Notes: generated by a model from the letters alone, not told the origin. 64,000 bases of DNA from JAKOQB01 sp036824465 (GCA_036824465.1 DAITAC010000002.1:57725-121724), one strand, 5' to 3'. Counted from the first letter of the stretch, positions 43,192 to 51,501 are shown. Numbers and translations are program-made.

Positions 43192-43853
43192 GAGTTGAAG
43201 AACCGTGCCAGCCAGCCCTGAATCTGCGCTTCCTCGATATAGCCGCCGCCGCGGTAGTCGAGCCGCGCATCGGCGACCTGGGTCGAGCTGACAACATTGC
43301 CCGATTGAATCTGCGCCGGATCGATGACACCCGAGAAACGCAGCACCTCGGAGTTCTGCCGGATGCCAATCTGCTTTTCGCCCGCCACGCGCAGGTTGCC
43401 ATTGGTCAGCACCTCGATCACGGTCACCGTGATTGCGCCGGTGAACAGATTGCTCGACGCGGTCTCACCCTTGCCGTCGAACGTGTTGCTGGAAGATGCC
43501 TTGGCGTTCAGGCCATTGAGCTTGCGGCCGAAGACGCCGCTGACCCCGGGAATCGACGCCTCAATCTCGCTTGACCGTTCGCTGCTCGAGTTGGCTTTCT
43601 GGCTCGCGTTCAATCGCTCGTTGATCTGGATCGTCAACAGGTCGCCGATATAGCGCGGCTTGCGATCTTCGAACAGCGGGCGATAGCCGGCGGTCTGGAA
43701 GATTGCCCCCGACGGCACGCCGGCCGCCTGCGCGGGCAACTCGGGGCGTGCGGTCGTCTGCATGCCGACCGACACGGGATGGCGCGGCGACGCGCAGCCG
43801 GCGAGCAGCGCTGCCGCAAGGGCAATGAGCAGCGTCCGCAGCATCGTCGTCAC
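43176..43853 (-). CDS. flgH: Flagellar L-ring lipoprotein FlgH
   Basis: Outer-membrane L-ring lipoprotein of 225 residues. The N-terminus has a lipoprotein signal peptide with lipobox LAGC (cleavage before Cys19). The body contains LFEDRKPRYIGDLLTIQINE and the conserved SGVIDPAQIQSGNVVSSTQVA, and ends in YRGGGYIEEAQIQGWLARFF. Its stop lies one base after flgG would begin upstream, and it overlaps the long flgI frame by 16 bases. Confidence 0.97.
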   Translation of the reverse strand: MTTMLRTLLIALAAALLAGCASPRHPVSVGMQTTARPELPAQAAGVPSGAIFQTAGYRPLFEDRKPRYIGDLLTIQINERLNASQKANSSSERSSEIEASIPGVSGVFGRKLNGLNAKASSSNTFDGKGETASSNLFTGAITVTVIEVLTNGNLRVAGEKQIGIRQNSEVLRFSGVIDPAQIQSGNVVSSTQVADARLDYRGGGYIEEAQIQGWLARFFNSWIPF

Positions 43854-44636
43854 CTAGATCTGCGACAGGCGCGCCAGCATCTGATCCGAGGTCTGGATCG
43901 CCTTGCTGTTGATCTCATAGGCGCGCTGTGTCTGGATCATCGAGACCAGTTCCTCGACCACATTGACGTTGCTGGTCTCGAGGTAGCCCTGCTGCAGCGT
44001 TCCCAGGCCGTTGGTGCCCGGCGTATTCGCACTCGCCGTGCCCGAGGCCGACGTTTCGAGAAACAGGTTCTGCCCGCGCGCCTCGAGGCCGCCGGGATTG
44101 ACGAAGTTGACCAATTGGATCGTGCCGACGTTCTGCGCCGCCGCCTGGCCTTGCACCTTGATGCCCACGGTGCCGTCCTGGCCGATGGTCACGCTCTGCG
44201 CGGTCGCTGGAATCGTGATCGCAGGCGATAGAGGAAAACCATTTGACGTGACCAGTGATCCATTCGCGTCGACGTGAAACGAGCCGTCGCGCGAGTACGC
44301 CGTGCTGCCATCGGGCATTTGCACCTGAAAGAAACCCTGGCCGTTGACCGCCAGATCGAACTGGTTGCCGGTCTGTTGCAGGTTGCCTTGCGTGAGCATG
44401 CGCACCGTCGCGGTCGGCCGCACCCCGGTGCCGAGCTGAAGCCCGGTCGGCAACTGTGTCTGCTGCGAAGAACTCGATCCAGCCTGGCGCACGTTCTGGT
44501 ACAGCAGGTCCTCGAACGCGACACGGGCGCGCTTGAAACCCGAGGTACCGACATTGGCAAGATTGTTCGAGATCGCGTCCAGCTGTGTCTGCTGCGCGTC
44601 CAGGCCGGTCTTGGATATCCAGAGTGAGCGGATCAT
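43854..44636 (-). CDS. flgG: Flagellar distal rod protein FlgG
   Basis: Distal rod subunit of 260 residues, the usual length. The N-terminal ISNNLANVGTSGFKRARVAFEDLLYQ and C-terminal LETSNVNVVEELVSMIQTQRAYEINSKAIQ segments match the rod/hook family and the FlgG-specific N-terminal MIRSLWISKTGLDAQQ. It sits between flgF and flgH in standard order. Confidence 0.97.
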   Translation of the reverse strand: MIRSLWISKTGLDAQQTQLDAISNNLANVGTSGFKRARVAFEDLLYQNVRQAGSSSSQQTQLPTGLQLGTGVRPTATVRMLTQGNLQQTGNQFDLAVNGQGFFQVQMPDGSTAYSRDGSFHVDANGSLVTSNGFPLSPAITIPATAQSVTIGQDGTVGIKVQGQAAAQNVGTIQLVNFVNPGGLEARGQNLFLETSASGTASANTPGTNGLGTLQQGYLETSNVNVVEELVSMIQTQRAYEINSKAIQTSDQMLARLSQI

Positions 44637-44650
44637 TGACTGCTCCTTGA

Positions 44651-45385
44651 TTAGCCCGCCGAGACGAGCGAGTTCGCCTTCTGTTCGTTCTGCTCGGCAC
44701 TCGCGAGCATCTTCATCTGCAATTCAAACTGGCGCGCCGCGGTGATCATCCCGACCATTGCCTCGACGACGTTGACATTGCTTCCTTCGAGCGTGCCTTC
44801 GGCGATGCGCACGGCTGGATCGGCGTCGGCCGCATCGCCGCTCTTCTGGCGAAACAACCCATCAGTGCCCTTCTGCAATTCCTCTGCCGGCGGATTGACA
44901 AGCTTCAGGCGCCCGACCGTGCTGATGGCCGCTGTTCCGGGCGTCTTCGCCGACACGGTGCCATCGGTGGCGATCGATACCGTCGCATTGGATGGAATCG
45001 TGATCGGTCCGCCGTCGCCCAGCACCTGGGTGCCATTCGGCAACTGCAGCGTGCCTTCAGCGCCGATCTGCAGATTGCCGGCGCGCGTATACGCCTCGCT
45101 GCCGTCGGTCGCCTGCACCGCGATCCAGCCCGGCCCCTGTACTGCGACATCGAGCGAACGTCCGGTCGAAGTCATCGGCCCGGGCGTGAAGTCCGCGCCG
45201 GTTGTCGTCTCGATCGCGAACACACGCGTGCCCGGCGTATCACCCTGCACCGGCACCGCGCGAAACGCGACCGTGTCGGCACGAAAGCCGGTGGTGTTCG
45301 CGTTTGCAAGGTTCTGCGCCAGCGCATCCTGCCGATACATCAGGTGCTTGGCACCTGTCATCGCCGTGTAGATCAGCTTATCCAT
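44651..45385 (-). CDS. flgF: Flagellar proximal rod protein FlgF
   Basis: Proximal rod subunit of 244 residues. It starts MDKLIYTAMTGAKHLMYRQD with QNLANANTTGFRADTVAFR, and ends in the family C-terminus EGSNVNVVEAMVGMITAARQFELQM. The GGATCAC heptamer array ends directly before the ATG, so the apparent ribosome site (GGA, 6 bases upstream) lies within the repeat. Confidence 0.96.
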   Translation of the reverse strand: MDKLIYTAMTGAKHLMYRQDALAQNLANANTTGFRADTVAFRAVPVQGDTPGTRVFAIETTTGADFTPGPMTSTGRSLDVAVQGPGWIAVQATDGSEAYTRAGNLQIGAEGTLQLPNGTQVLGDGGPITIPSNATVSIATDGTVSAKTPGTAAISTVGRLKLVNPPAEELQKGTDGLFRQKSGDAADADPAVRIAEGTLEGSNVNVVEAMVGMITAARQFELQMKMLASAEQNEQKANSLVSAG

Positions 45386-45466
45386 CGTGATCCGTGATCC
45401 GTTTCGCGTGATCCGCTGAGCCGTGAGCTGCGATCCAACGGATCACAGATCACGGATCACGAATCA
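45386..45466. repeat. Inverted heptamer repeat (GTGATCC type) between flgE and flgF
   Basis: The left arm GTGATCCGTGATCCGTT (45387-45403) is matched by the inverted arm AACGGATCACAGATCACGGA (45437-45456) and TCAC. Extra GTGATCC-like units lie in the loop. The element fills the whole flgE-flgF gap and touches the flgF start codon. Confidence 0.85.
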
Positions 45467-45473
45467 CTGCGCC

Positions 45474-46688
45474 TTAGCGCAAGTTCACCAACGTCTGCAG
45501 GATCTGGTCCTGCGTGCGGATCGTCTGCGCATTGGCCTGGTACACGCGCTGCGCGGTGATCATCTTCACCAGCTCCTCCGTCATATCGACGTTGGCCTCT
45601 TCAAGTGCTCCGGACTGCACGCTGCCGAGGCTGCCGACTCCCGGCGGACCCACCACCGGCTGACCGGAATCCGATGTCTCGGCCCACTGGTTGTTACCCT
45701 GCGACGCCAGTCCTTGCGAGTTGACGAAGTTGGCGAGCACGACCTGGCCTTGCGCACGACTCTGGCCATTGGTGTAGCGGCCAAGGATCACGCCATCGTC
45801 GCCAATCGAGAACCCCGACAGCCGCCCGGTTGTGAAACCATCCTGCTGCAACTGGTTGACCGAGAAGTCGACGCCGAACTGCACCGCCTGGCCGGCCGGG
45901 AAGGTCAGGTCGAATGCGAGCGGATCCGCGCCATTGGTCAGCGGAATGTTCAACGGAATGACTGCGTCGGCTGCCAGGCCGCCGTTGCTGCCGAAACTCA
46001 GGGCACCGAGCGGACCGGCGCCGATCGCGGTGCCGTTCAAAGAGCCGTACACGTCCCACGTGTTGGCCGCGGTCTTGCGGAAATACATCGTCAGCGTCTG
46101 TGCGTTACCCTGCGAGTCGTACAGCGTCATTGCGGTCGACGAGTTGTAGGACGCGGGATCGGTCGCATTGAAGGCGGCGATCGGCACAGTGGCGCGCGAA
46201 TCCAGGTTCATGGCCACGCGGGCATCGGTCGTCGCCGTCGGCGGCAGGTTGGCGAAGGTGACCTTCAGGTCCGACGGCGTCGACGCAATGATCTTGCCCG
46301 CGGCATCCGCGCTGAACCCGGTCAGACGCGCGCCGTTGTTCGTGACCAGATAGCCGTCCTTGTCGAGCGAGAACTGGCCGTTGCGCGAGTACGAGACGGT
46401 GCCATTGGTCGACAGGCGGAAGAATCCGTTGCCGTTGATCGCCACGTCGAGCGGGTTCTGCGTGGTGACGATATTGCCCTGCGAGAACTGCTGGCGCACG
46501 GCGACGACCGCAGCTCCAATACCCACTTGTGTGCCGCCCGAGCCGCCGACCGCGCCCGCGAACACGTCCGCGAACTCAGCGCGCGCGGCCTTGTAGCCGA
46601 CTGTCGTCGAGTTGGCGATGTTGTTGCCGATCGCGTCGAGATTCTTGGCTGCGACGTTCAGTCCCGAAAGACCTTGTTGAAAGCTCAT
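45474..46688 (-). CDS. flgE: Flagellar hook protein FlgE
   Basis: Main subunit of the hook, 404 residues. The N-terminus MSFQQGLSGLNVAAKNLDAI is followed by NNIANSTTVGYKAARAEFADVF. The C-terminus ends with LEEANVDMTEELVKMITAQR and then VYQANAQTIRTQD. Length and motifs match FlgE rather than FlgG or FlgF. FlgD, whose gene is 12 bp upstream, caps the growing hook. Confidence 0.97.
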   Translation of the reverse strand: MSFQQGLSGLNVAAKNLDAIGNNIANSTTVGYKAARAEFADVFAGAVGGSGGTQVGIGAAVVAVRQQFSQGNIVTTQNPLDVAINGNGFFRLSTNGTVSYSRNGQFSLDKDGYLVTNNGARLTGFSADAAGKIIASTPSDLKVTFANLPPTATTDARVAMNLDSRATVPIAAFNATDPASYNSSTAMTLYDSQGNAQTLTMYFRKTAANTWDVYGSLNGTAIGAGPLGALSFGSNGGLAADAVIPLNIPLTNGADPLAFDLTFPAGQAVQFGVDFSVNQLQQDGFTTGRLSGFSIGDDGVILGRYTNGQSRAQGQVVLANFVNSQGLASQGNNQWAETSDSGQPVVGPPGVGSLGSVQSGALEEANVDMTEELVKMITAQRVYQANAQTIRTQDQILQTLVNLR

Positions 46689-46700
46689 GGGTTGCTCCTG

Positions 46701-47378
46701 TCAGAGAATCTGCTTGATGTCGGAATAGGCGACCGGGCCGATCCCCGACACGATCAACTGCATTTCACCGCCGTTGCTGCGCACGCCTTCCACGCGTGCC
46801 GCGCTCAGCGTCTCGACGCTGAATTCCTGCGCGCCGGCGGTCGCTTTGGCGCTGAAGGTGTAGCGACCTGCCGCCACTGCTTTTCCGGCGCCGTCCAGCC
46901 CGTCCCACGTGAACGATTGCAGGCCCTGTGCCTGGCCACCGAGGTCGAGCGTGCGCACGACCTGGCCGTTCGCATCGCGAATCTCGATCGCCAGCCGATC
47001 CACGGGCGCCGGCAGTTGCACGCCTCCGGTGGCCGGACCGGCACCCGCCGTCAACGCGTCGCCGCTGACCAGCACGTTGCGCCCCGTCAGCTGTGCCGCC
47101 TGCAGCGTCTGCATGCTGGAAAACTGCGCCATCAGCTTGCCGACCGTCTCGGACATGTTGTTGATGCCGGTGACGGTGCTGATCTGCGCCATCTGCGTGG
47201 TCACCTGCGCGTTGTCGAGCGGGTTCAGCGGATCCTGGTTGTTCATCTGCGCGATCAGCAGCTTCAGGAAGCGGTCGTTGATGTCTTGCGCGCTGCTTTC
47301 CTGCTTGGACGACCTGCCGTTCAACTGCGCGATCAGCGCCGAGTTGTCCTGCTGGGAAACCGAATTCAATGCGGCCAT
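46701..47378 (-). CDS. flgD: Flagellar hook-cap scaffold FlgD
   Basis: Cap protein needed for hook subunit assembly, 225 residues from the ATG at 47378, which has GGAGG 7 bases upstream (a Met six codons earlier would swallow that site). The N-terminal SALIAQLNGR and FLKLLIAQMNNQDPLNPLDN motifs are the FlgD signature, and the C-terminal half has the FLG-D Ig-like segment GAGKAVAAGRYTFSAKATAG. It lies between flgC and flgE. Confidence 0.96.
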   Translation of the reverse strand: MAALNSVSQQDNSALIAQLNGRSSKQESSAQDINDRFLKLLIAQMNNQDPLNPLDNAQVTTQMAQISTVTGINNMSETVGKLMAQFSSMQTLQAAQLTGRNVLVSGDALTAGAGPATGGVQLPAPVDRLAIEIRDANGQVVRTLDLGGQAQGLQSFTWDGLDGAGKAVAAGRYTFSAKATAGAQEFSVETLSAARVEGVRSNGGEMQLIVSGIGPVAYSDIKQIL

Positions 47379-47392
47379 GAGGCTGCCTCCAG

Positions 47393-47800
47393 TCACGATC
47401 CGAGCTGCAGCGTCTTCTGCAGCAGCGTCTTCGCGGTGTTCATCACATCGATGTTGGTCTGGTAACTGCGCGAGGCAGAGATCATGTTGACCATCTCCTC
47501 GACGACGTTCACATTGCTCATCGTCACGAAGCCCTGCTCGTCGGCCAGCGGATGGCTGGGGTCGTGGATCCTGCGCGGTGCGGTGTTGTCTTCGGCAACC
47601 TGCGCCACGCGCACCCCGGCTGCCGTCTGCTCGCCGTCGATCATCTGGGTCTGGAACACCACCTGGCGCGCCTTGTACGGCTTGCCATCGGGTCCGGCGA
47701 CCGAGTCGGCGTTGGCCAGATTGCTCGCCACCACGTTCAGGCGCTGGCTCTGGGCCGAAACCGCAGATCCGGATACGTTGAAGACCTTGAACAGAGACAT
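47393..47800 (-). CDS. flgC: Flagellar proximal rod protein FlgC
   Basis: Proximal rod subunit of 135 residues. The N-terminal SLFKVFNVSGSAVSAQSQRL and VASNLANADSVAGPDGKPYK, and the C-terminal MSNVNVVEEMVNMISASRSY followed by QTNIDVMNTAKTLLQKTLQLG, match FlgC. A two-type heptamer array lies 13 bases upstream of its start, between it and flgB. Confidence 0.97.
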   Translation of the reverse strand: MSLFKVFNVSGSAVSAQSQRLNVVASNLANADSVAGPDGKPYKARQVVFQTQMIDGEQTAAGVRVAQVAEDNTAPRRIHDPSHPLADEQGFVTMSNVNVVEEMVNMISASRSYQTNIDVMNTAKTLLQKTLQLGS

Positions 47801-47813
47801 GGTGGGTTACCTC

Positions 47814-47873
47814 GTGATCCGTGATCCGTGATCATTGATCCGTAACTGCCGACCGCCGACTGCCGACCGCTGA
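47814..47873. repeat. Two heptamer types back to back between flgB and flgC
   Basis: Copies of GTGATCC at 47814-47820 and 47821-47827, then GTGATCA and TTGATCC, are followed directly by CTGCCGA, CCGCCGA, CTGCCGA and CCGCTGA at 47846-47873. Both halves have an exact 7-base period but different sequence, so two repeat families found elsewhere in the window meet here. Confidence 0.85.
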
Positions 47874-47877
47874 TTCA

Positions 47878-48294
47878 TCACTGCCCCTGCCCGTTGATCG
47901 CGAGCGTCAACAGGCGGATCTGGCCGTTGAGAAAGCGCAGGCTCGCCTCGTAGCGCACCGTGTTGTCGGCGAACGCGGCGCGCTCCAGATCCATATCAAC
48001 GGTGTTGCCGTCGAGTGCCGTCTGCGGCGGCGTTCTGTACTGAAGCGCGGCGGCGCTGCTGTTGAGTCCGTTCGGCATCAGGTGGCCCGGGTTCGTGCGC
48101 ACCGGCGGCGCTGGCGCGGCCGCTCGCTGCAAACCGGTGGCACTTTCGAGCGCCTGCTGGAAGTTGAAGTCGCGCGCCTTGAAATTGGGCGTATCGGCAT
48201 TGGCCAGATTGCCCGCGAGCACGCGGCCGCGTTCCGAGCGCAGCAACAGCGCGGCGGCGTTGAAATCGAGCGTCTTGGTCAGGCCGTCAATCAT
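47878..48294 (-). CDS. flgB: Flagellar proximal rod protein FlgB
   Basis: Proximal rod subunit, 138 residues from the ATG at 48294 (MIDGLTKTLDFNAAALLLRS), where GGGCGG lies 5 bases upstream; a GTG 27 bases earlier is a weaker choice. The family motif NLANADTPNFKARDFNFQQA and the C-terminal NTVRYEASLRFLNGQIRLL are clear. It heads the flgBCDEFGHIJKL run and is divergent from flgA. I could not fix a promoter for it. Confidence 0.95.
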   Translation of the reverse strand: MIDGLTKTLDFNAAALLLRSERGRVLAGNLANADTPNFKARDFNFQQALESATGLQRAAAPAPPVRTNPGHLMPNGLNSSAAALQYRTPPQTALDGNTVDMDLERAAFADNTVRYEASLRFLNGQIRLLTLAINGQGQ

Positions 48295-48306
48295 CGACTG
48301 CCGCCC

Positions 48307-48333
48307 TAAAGAGTTGTCCACGGCTGCCGATTA
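48307..48333 (+). promoter_or_regulatory. Sigma28 (FliA) promoter of flgA
   Basis: TAAAGAGT (48307-48314), 11 bp, then GCCGATTA (48326-48333), very close to the enterobacterial FliA consensus TAAAGTTT-N11-GCCGATAA. It reads toward flgA, whose ATG is 96 bp downstream. Confidence 0.85.
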
Positions 48334-48428
48334 TTCGCGTGGGAGGCAAGGACGATCGGCCGATAAGCCGTGCTTGCATGCGCCTTCTTTGCGCTTCGGT
48401 GCGCGCATGTGCATTCAGACTTGCCGTC

Positions 48429-49115
48429 ATGAAAAGCCTGCTTCCCACCGTCTTGGCTGCGGTTGCGACCTTTGCCGGCGCACAGACCACTCCCGCCGAT
48501 CCAGTGCAGCAATTCGTACAGCGCGAAACCTCGGCGCTGGCCGCCCAACTCGGCGGCGGTGTACGGCTCGAGATCACGGTCGGCGCGCTGCCTAGCGGAC
48601 TGCAACTGGCGCCATGCGCACGCACCGAGCCCTTCCTGCCCGGCGGCGTGCGTCTATGGGGCCGCACCCACGTCGGCATGCGCTGTATCGACGGGGCCAA
48701 CTGGTCGGTGCTGGTACCCGTCACGGTGAAGGTCTTCGGGCCCGCGTGGGTTGCGGCACGGCCACTGCCCGCGTTGCAGCCGATTGCCCTCGACGATCTG
48801 CATATGACCGAAGTCGAATGGTCACGGGAGACCCAGGGTGTAGCGACCGACGCGTCGCAATTAGACAAGCGAGTGCTGATGCGGCCGATCAGCGTCGGCC
48901 AGCCGATTCCGCTGGCCGCCCTGCGCGCGCCACAGGTCGTCGGCCAGGGCGATCCGGTCAAGGTGCTTGGCCAGGGACGCGGCTTCGCGATCCAGACCGA
49001 CGGTACTGCCTTAGCGACCGCACAGGATGGACAGCCGGTTCGCGTGCGCATTGAATCCGGCAGAATCCTGACCGGCACCGCGCGCGCCGGCCGGGTGGTC
49101 GAGGTGCTGTTCTGA
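48429..49115 (+). CDS. flgA: P-ring assembly chaperone FlgA
   Basis: Periplasmic chaperone for FlgI. The product is 228 residues from the ATG at 48429, which starts a signal peptide (MKSLLPTVLAAVATFAGAQ); the longer upstream frame lacks one. The C-terminal SAF domain has the sequence LMRPISVGQPIPLAALRAPQ, VVGQGDPVKVL and the final VRVRIESGRILTGTARAGRV. Two Cys residues at about 63 and 85 may form a disulphide. It is transcribed from a sigma28-type promoter and leads into flgM and flgN. Confidence 0.95.
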   Translation: MKSLLPTVLAAVATFAGAQTTPADPVQQFVQRETSALAAQLGGGVRLEITVGALPSGLQLAPCARTEPFLPGGVRLWGRTHVGMRCIDGANWSVLVPVTVKVFGPAWVAARPLPALQPIALDDLHMTEVEWSRETQGVATDASQLDKRVLMRPISVGQPIPLAALRAPQVVGQGDPVKVLGQGRGFAIQTDGTALATAQDGQPVRVRIESGRILTGTARAGRVVEVLF

Positions 49116-49170
49116 GGAATGGGCGGTATCTGCCTGCTTTTTCCGCGGGACGGTCCGATGCACATTGCCC

Positions 49171-49197
49171 TAAAGTTCCAGGCAATCCGGCCGATCA
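49171..49197 (+). promoter_or_regulatory. Sigma28 (FliA) promoter of flgM
   Basis: TAAAGTTC (49171-49178), 11 bp, then GCCGATCA (49190-49197). It lies 33 bp before the flgM ATG, so the anti-sigma28 gene is under sigma28 control, the classic feedback arrangement. Confidence 0.88.
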
Positions 49198-49230
49198 CAT
49201 AGGCGAGACACTGCATAGCCGGGAGCCACC

Positions 49231-49521
49231 ATGAAGATTTCAAACACCTCCGAGCCGCTGCGCCCTGACCGGATCGTCCCGTCGGGTGATGCACGCACCG
49301 CCGCTACGCAGGAACCGGTGGCCGAAACCGAGAAAGTCCAACTTTCGGACCTCGCCTCGCGCCTGAGCCAGCTCGAAACACAGTTTGGCCAGACCGACTT
49401 CGACACCAAGAAAGTCGACGAGATACGTCAAGCGATTGCCGACGGGCGTTTCCAGGTTAATTCCGAAGCGGTGGCGGACAAGTTGCTGTCCAGCGTGGCC
49501 GAACTGCTTGGAAAGAAGTAA
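49231..49521 (+). CDS. flgM: Anti-sigma28 factor FlgM
   Basis: Small, largely unstructured inhibitor of FliA, exported when the hook is complete. The product is 96 residues. The N-terminal MKISNTSEPLRP and the C-terminal sigma-binding region VDEIRQAIADGRFQVNSEAV, followed by ADKLLSSVAELL, match the family. A ribosome site GGGAG is 6 bases upstream. Its own sigma28 promoter lies just upstream and flgN follows after 3 bp. Confidence 0.95.
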   Translation: MKISNTSEPLRPDRIVPSGDARTAATQEPVAETEKVQLSDLASRLSQLETQFGQTDFDTKKVDEIRQAIADGRFQVNSEAVADKLLSSVAELLGKK

Positions 49522-49524
49522 TCG

Positions 49525-49902
49525 ATGGCGCGCGACGACTCCAGTGCAGCCGTGACTCTGCTTGACGAGCTCGTGCGCTCGCTGCATGAGGAAAGCGACG
49601 CCCTCGTCGCCGGGGACCTGGAGCGGCTGTCCGAGGCTGCCGCGCGCAAGAACGACGTGCTCGCACGGCTCGCGCCGGAACTCAAACATGCGCCCGAAAC
49701 ACAGCGCCGCCAGCATGAGAAGGTGCTGCGCACCGCCCAGCACCTGAATGAACGCAACGCCCGCATCCTGGCGGTGCGGATGTCGATGAATCGTGCCCGC
49801 GCTGAAGTCCTCCTGAATACAGCCGGCGGCAATCTGTACGCCGCTGATGGCGCAATGGCCGGGTCACGGGCAGCGATCGCCGCCGCGCGCGTCCGCGCGT
49901 AG
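49525..49902 (+). CDS. flgN: Flagellar export chaperone FlgN
   Basis: Cytoplasmic chaperone for the junction proteins FlgK and FlgL. The product is 125 residues, almost wholly helical, with LLDELVRSLHEESDALVAGD and LERLSEAAARKNDVLARLAP typical of the FlgN family, which is weakly conserved. The position directly after flgM supports the call. Confidence 0.9.
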   Translation: MARDDSSAAVTLLDELVRSLHEESDALVAGDLERLSEAAARKNDVLARLAPELKHAPETQRRQHEKVLRTAQHLNERNARILAVRMSMNRARAEVLLNTAGGNLYAADGAMAGSRAAIAAARVRA

Positions 49903-50003
49903 CACCCCTCCGGACTGTCCGCGAACGCCCGTCGGTTTCGACGACGTTGTGGGGCGATTGCACGTGAGACTGCCGCGCCATAAGCGCGCCGTAGCACCGC
50001 CGA

Positions 50004-50735
50004 TCACCAGCTCTTGAGCTTCGCGCGCAGCCGCGCCACCGCCTGGCTGTGTAACTGGCACACGCGCGATTCGGTGACGCCGAGCACCGCGCCGATTTCC
50101 TTCAGGTTCAGGTCCTGGTCGTAATACAGGCTCATCAGTAATTTCTCGCGCTCGGGCAGTTCCTCGATCGCACCAACCAGTGCGTCGCGGAACCGCTTGT
50201 CGCGCAGGATGCTCGAGGGTTCGCCGCCCTCGTCGACCACATGGCGTTCGAGATAGTCCTCGCCGTCGCCGTCGCGGCCCAGGTCATCGAGGTACACGAG
50301 CTGCGCGCCACGCGCGTCGTTGAGCATTTCCTGGTACTCGCTGACCGCGATTCCCAGTTCGCGCGCGATCTCGCTTTCGTTCGGTGCGCGCTTCAGCCGC
50401 CCTTCCAGTCGATGCACGGCGTTTTCGATATCGCGCTGGCTCTTGCGCGCCGAACGCGGCAGCCAGTCACCGGCACGCAATTCGTCCAGCATCGCACCGC
50501 GGATTCGGCTCGCGGCGTACACCTCGAACGCCACGCCCTGCGACTCTTCGAAGCGGCCGACCGCATCCATCAGGCCCATCATGCCGGCCTGGATCATGTC
50601 GTCGAGTTCGACGTTGGCCGGAAGTCGCGCGATCATCTGATGTGCGAGCCGCCGCACCAGCGGGGCGTACTGCTTGACCCAGCCCTGCCGGTCAAGCGTG
50701 CCGCGCGCGTTGTAGACGAACGCGTCGTTCTTCAA
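50004..50735 (-). CDS. fliA: Flagellar sigma factor FliA (sigma28)
   Basis: Sigma factor for late flagellar genes, 243 residues. I start it at the TTG at 50735, which overlaps the flhG stop (TTGA) and has GGAG 8 bases upstream; the upstream frame lies inside flhG. Region 2 reads YAPLVRRLAHQMIARLPANV and DDMIQAGMMGLMDAVGRFEE; region 4 has LPEREKLLMSLYYDQDLNLK with ESRVCQLHSQAVARLRAKL. It should recognise the promoters found before flgA, flgM and the 56851 gene. Confidence 0.96.
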   Translation of the reverse strand: MKNDAFVYNARGTLDRQGWVKQYAPLVRRLAHQMIARLPANVELDDMIQAGMMGLMDAVGRFEESQGVAFEVYAASRIRGAMLDELRAGDWLPRSARKSQRDIENAVHRLEGRLKRAPNESEIARELGIAVSEYQEMLNDARGAQLVYLDDLGRDGDGEDYLERHVVDEGGEPSSILRDKRFRDALVGAIEELPEREKLLMSLYYDQDLNLKEIGAVLGVTESRVCQLHSQAVARLRAKLKSW

Positions 50736-51493
50736 CTTAGTTTCTCCGTTTCCGTCTTCAGTTGCGCCAGATCCCAGGTGCCGACGGTCCGCACAACGCG
50801 CGCCAGATCGCGCGCGACAAGTGCCGCGCCGCCGAAGCTGACCGCTGCGGTTGACCACAGTGATGCCGAGGCGGTCATTCGTCGACACAGGGTAAAGGCG
50901 GCGGCGTCTTCGATTCCGAGGAAAAGAAGGCGAAATTCGAGGTTGTCAGCCAGTTCATTGGCGCGTCGCACTTCCGCCAACGCCGCGGCAACGTCATTGC
51001 GCGTCGGCTGCACCGGGACCAGCACATCGCCGGACGGCAGTAACGCAGCGCAAGCTGCGGGCAGCAGGAGCAGCACGAGGTCGAAGCCGCGTCCGACAGT
51101 GCGACAGGCGCCGATCAGGTCGGCAAGCGGCGTGCGCGTCTGTACCGCCTGTTCCAGAGCGCGCGCCGCCGGCAGCACGGCAAGCCCGGGCGCGGCATCG
51201 AGCAATACTGCTTCGGATGGGCATTCGCCGCGGAGTGCGTGCAGCAGATCAAAGCGCGCGCGCAATCCGGCCGTGGCGGCGATCTGAACGCGCGCCGCAT
51301 CGACCACCAGGGTGCGGCTGCCGTGACGCGCAAAGCCCTCGGCAAGCTTGGTCAGCCAGACCGCGCGTGAGGCGCAGTGCGTTTCGGGCACGAGCACCGG
51401 CAGCATGCGCACGCCGCGCCTGGCGAACATGCGGCGCAGTCCCGCAGCCTGGTCGGCGACCTCGGTCGTGGAGAATTGCAGCAGGGCATCCAT
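50732..51493 (-). CDS. FlhG/FleN-like protein lacking a P-loop
   Basis: Located between flhF and fliA, where the MinD-like ATPase FlhG (FleN), which limits flagellar number, normally sits. The product is 253 residues. The N-terminal DQAAGLRRMFARRGVRMLPV and LVVDA match FlhG, but the place of the Walker A motif (usually GKGGVGKT) reads PETHCASRAVWLTKLAEGFA, without the Gly-rich loop or either Lys. The Walker B-like Asp of LVLLLLP is also missing. It is therefore unlikely to bind ATP in the usual way. Whether it still acts with FlhF is open. Confidence 0.8.
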   Translation of the reverse strand: MDALLQFSTTEVADQAAGLRRMFARRGVRMLPVLVPETHCASRAVWLTKLAEGFARHGSRTLVVDAARVQIAATAGLRARFDLLHALRGECPSEAVLLDAAPGLAVLPAARALEQAVQTRTPLADLIGACRTVGRGFDLVLLLLPAACAALLPSGDVLVPVQPTRNDVAAALAEVRRANELADNLEFRLLFLGIEDAAAFTLCRRMTASASLWSTAAVSFGGAALVARDLARVVRTVGTWDLAQLKTETEKLS

Positions 51494-51501
51494 GCGCGGC
51501 C

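Noticed and set aside
48359..48366. A second exact GCCGATAA upstream of flgA
   Set aside because: No TAAA or TCAA element lies 11 bp before it, unlike the promoter at 48307.
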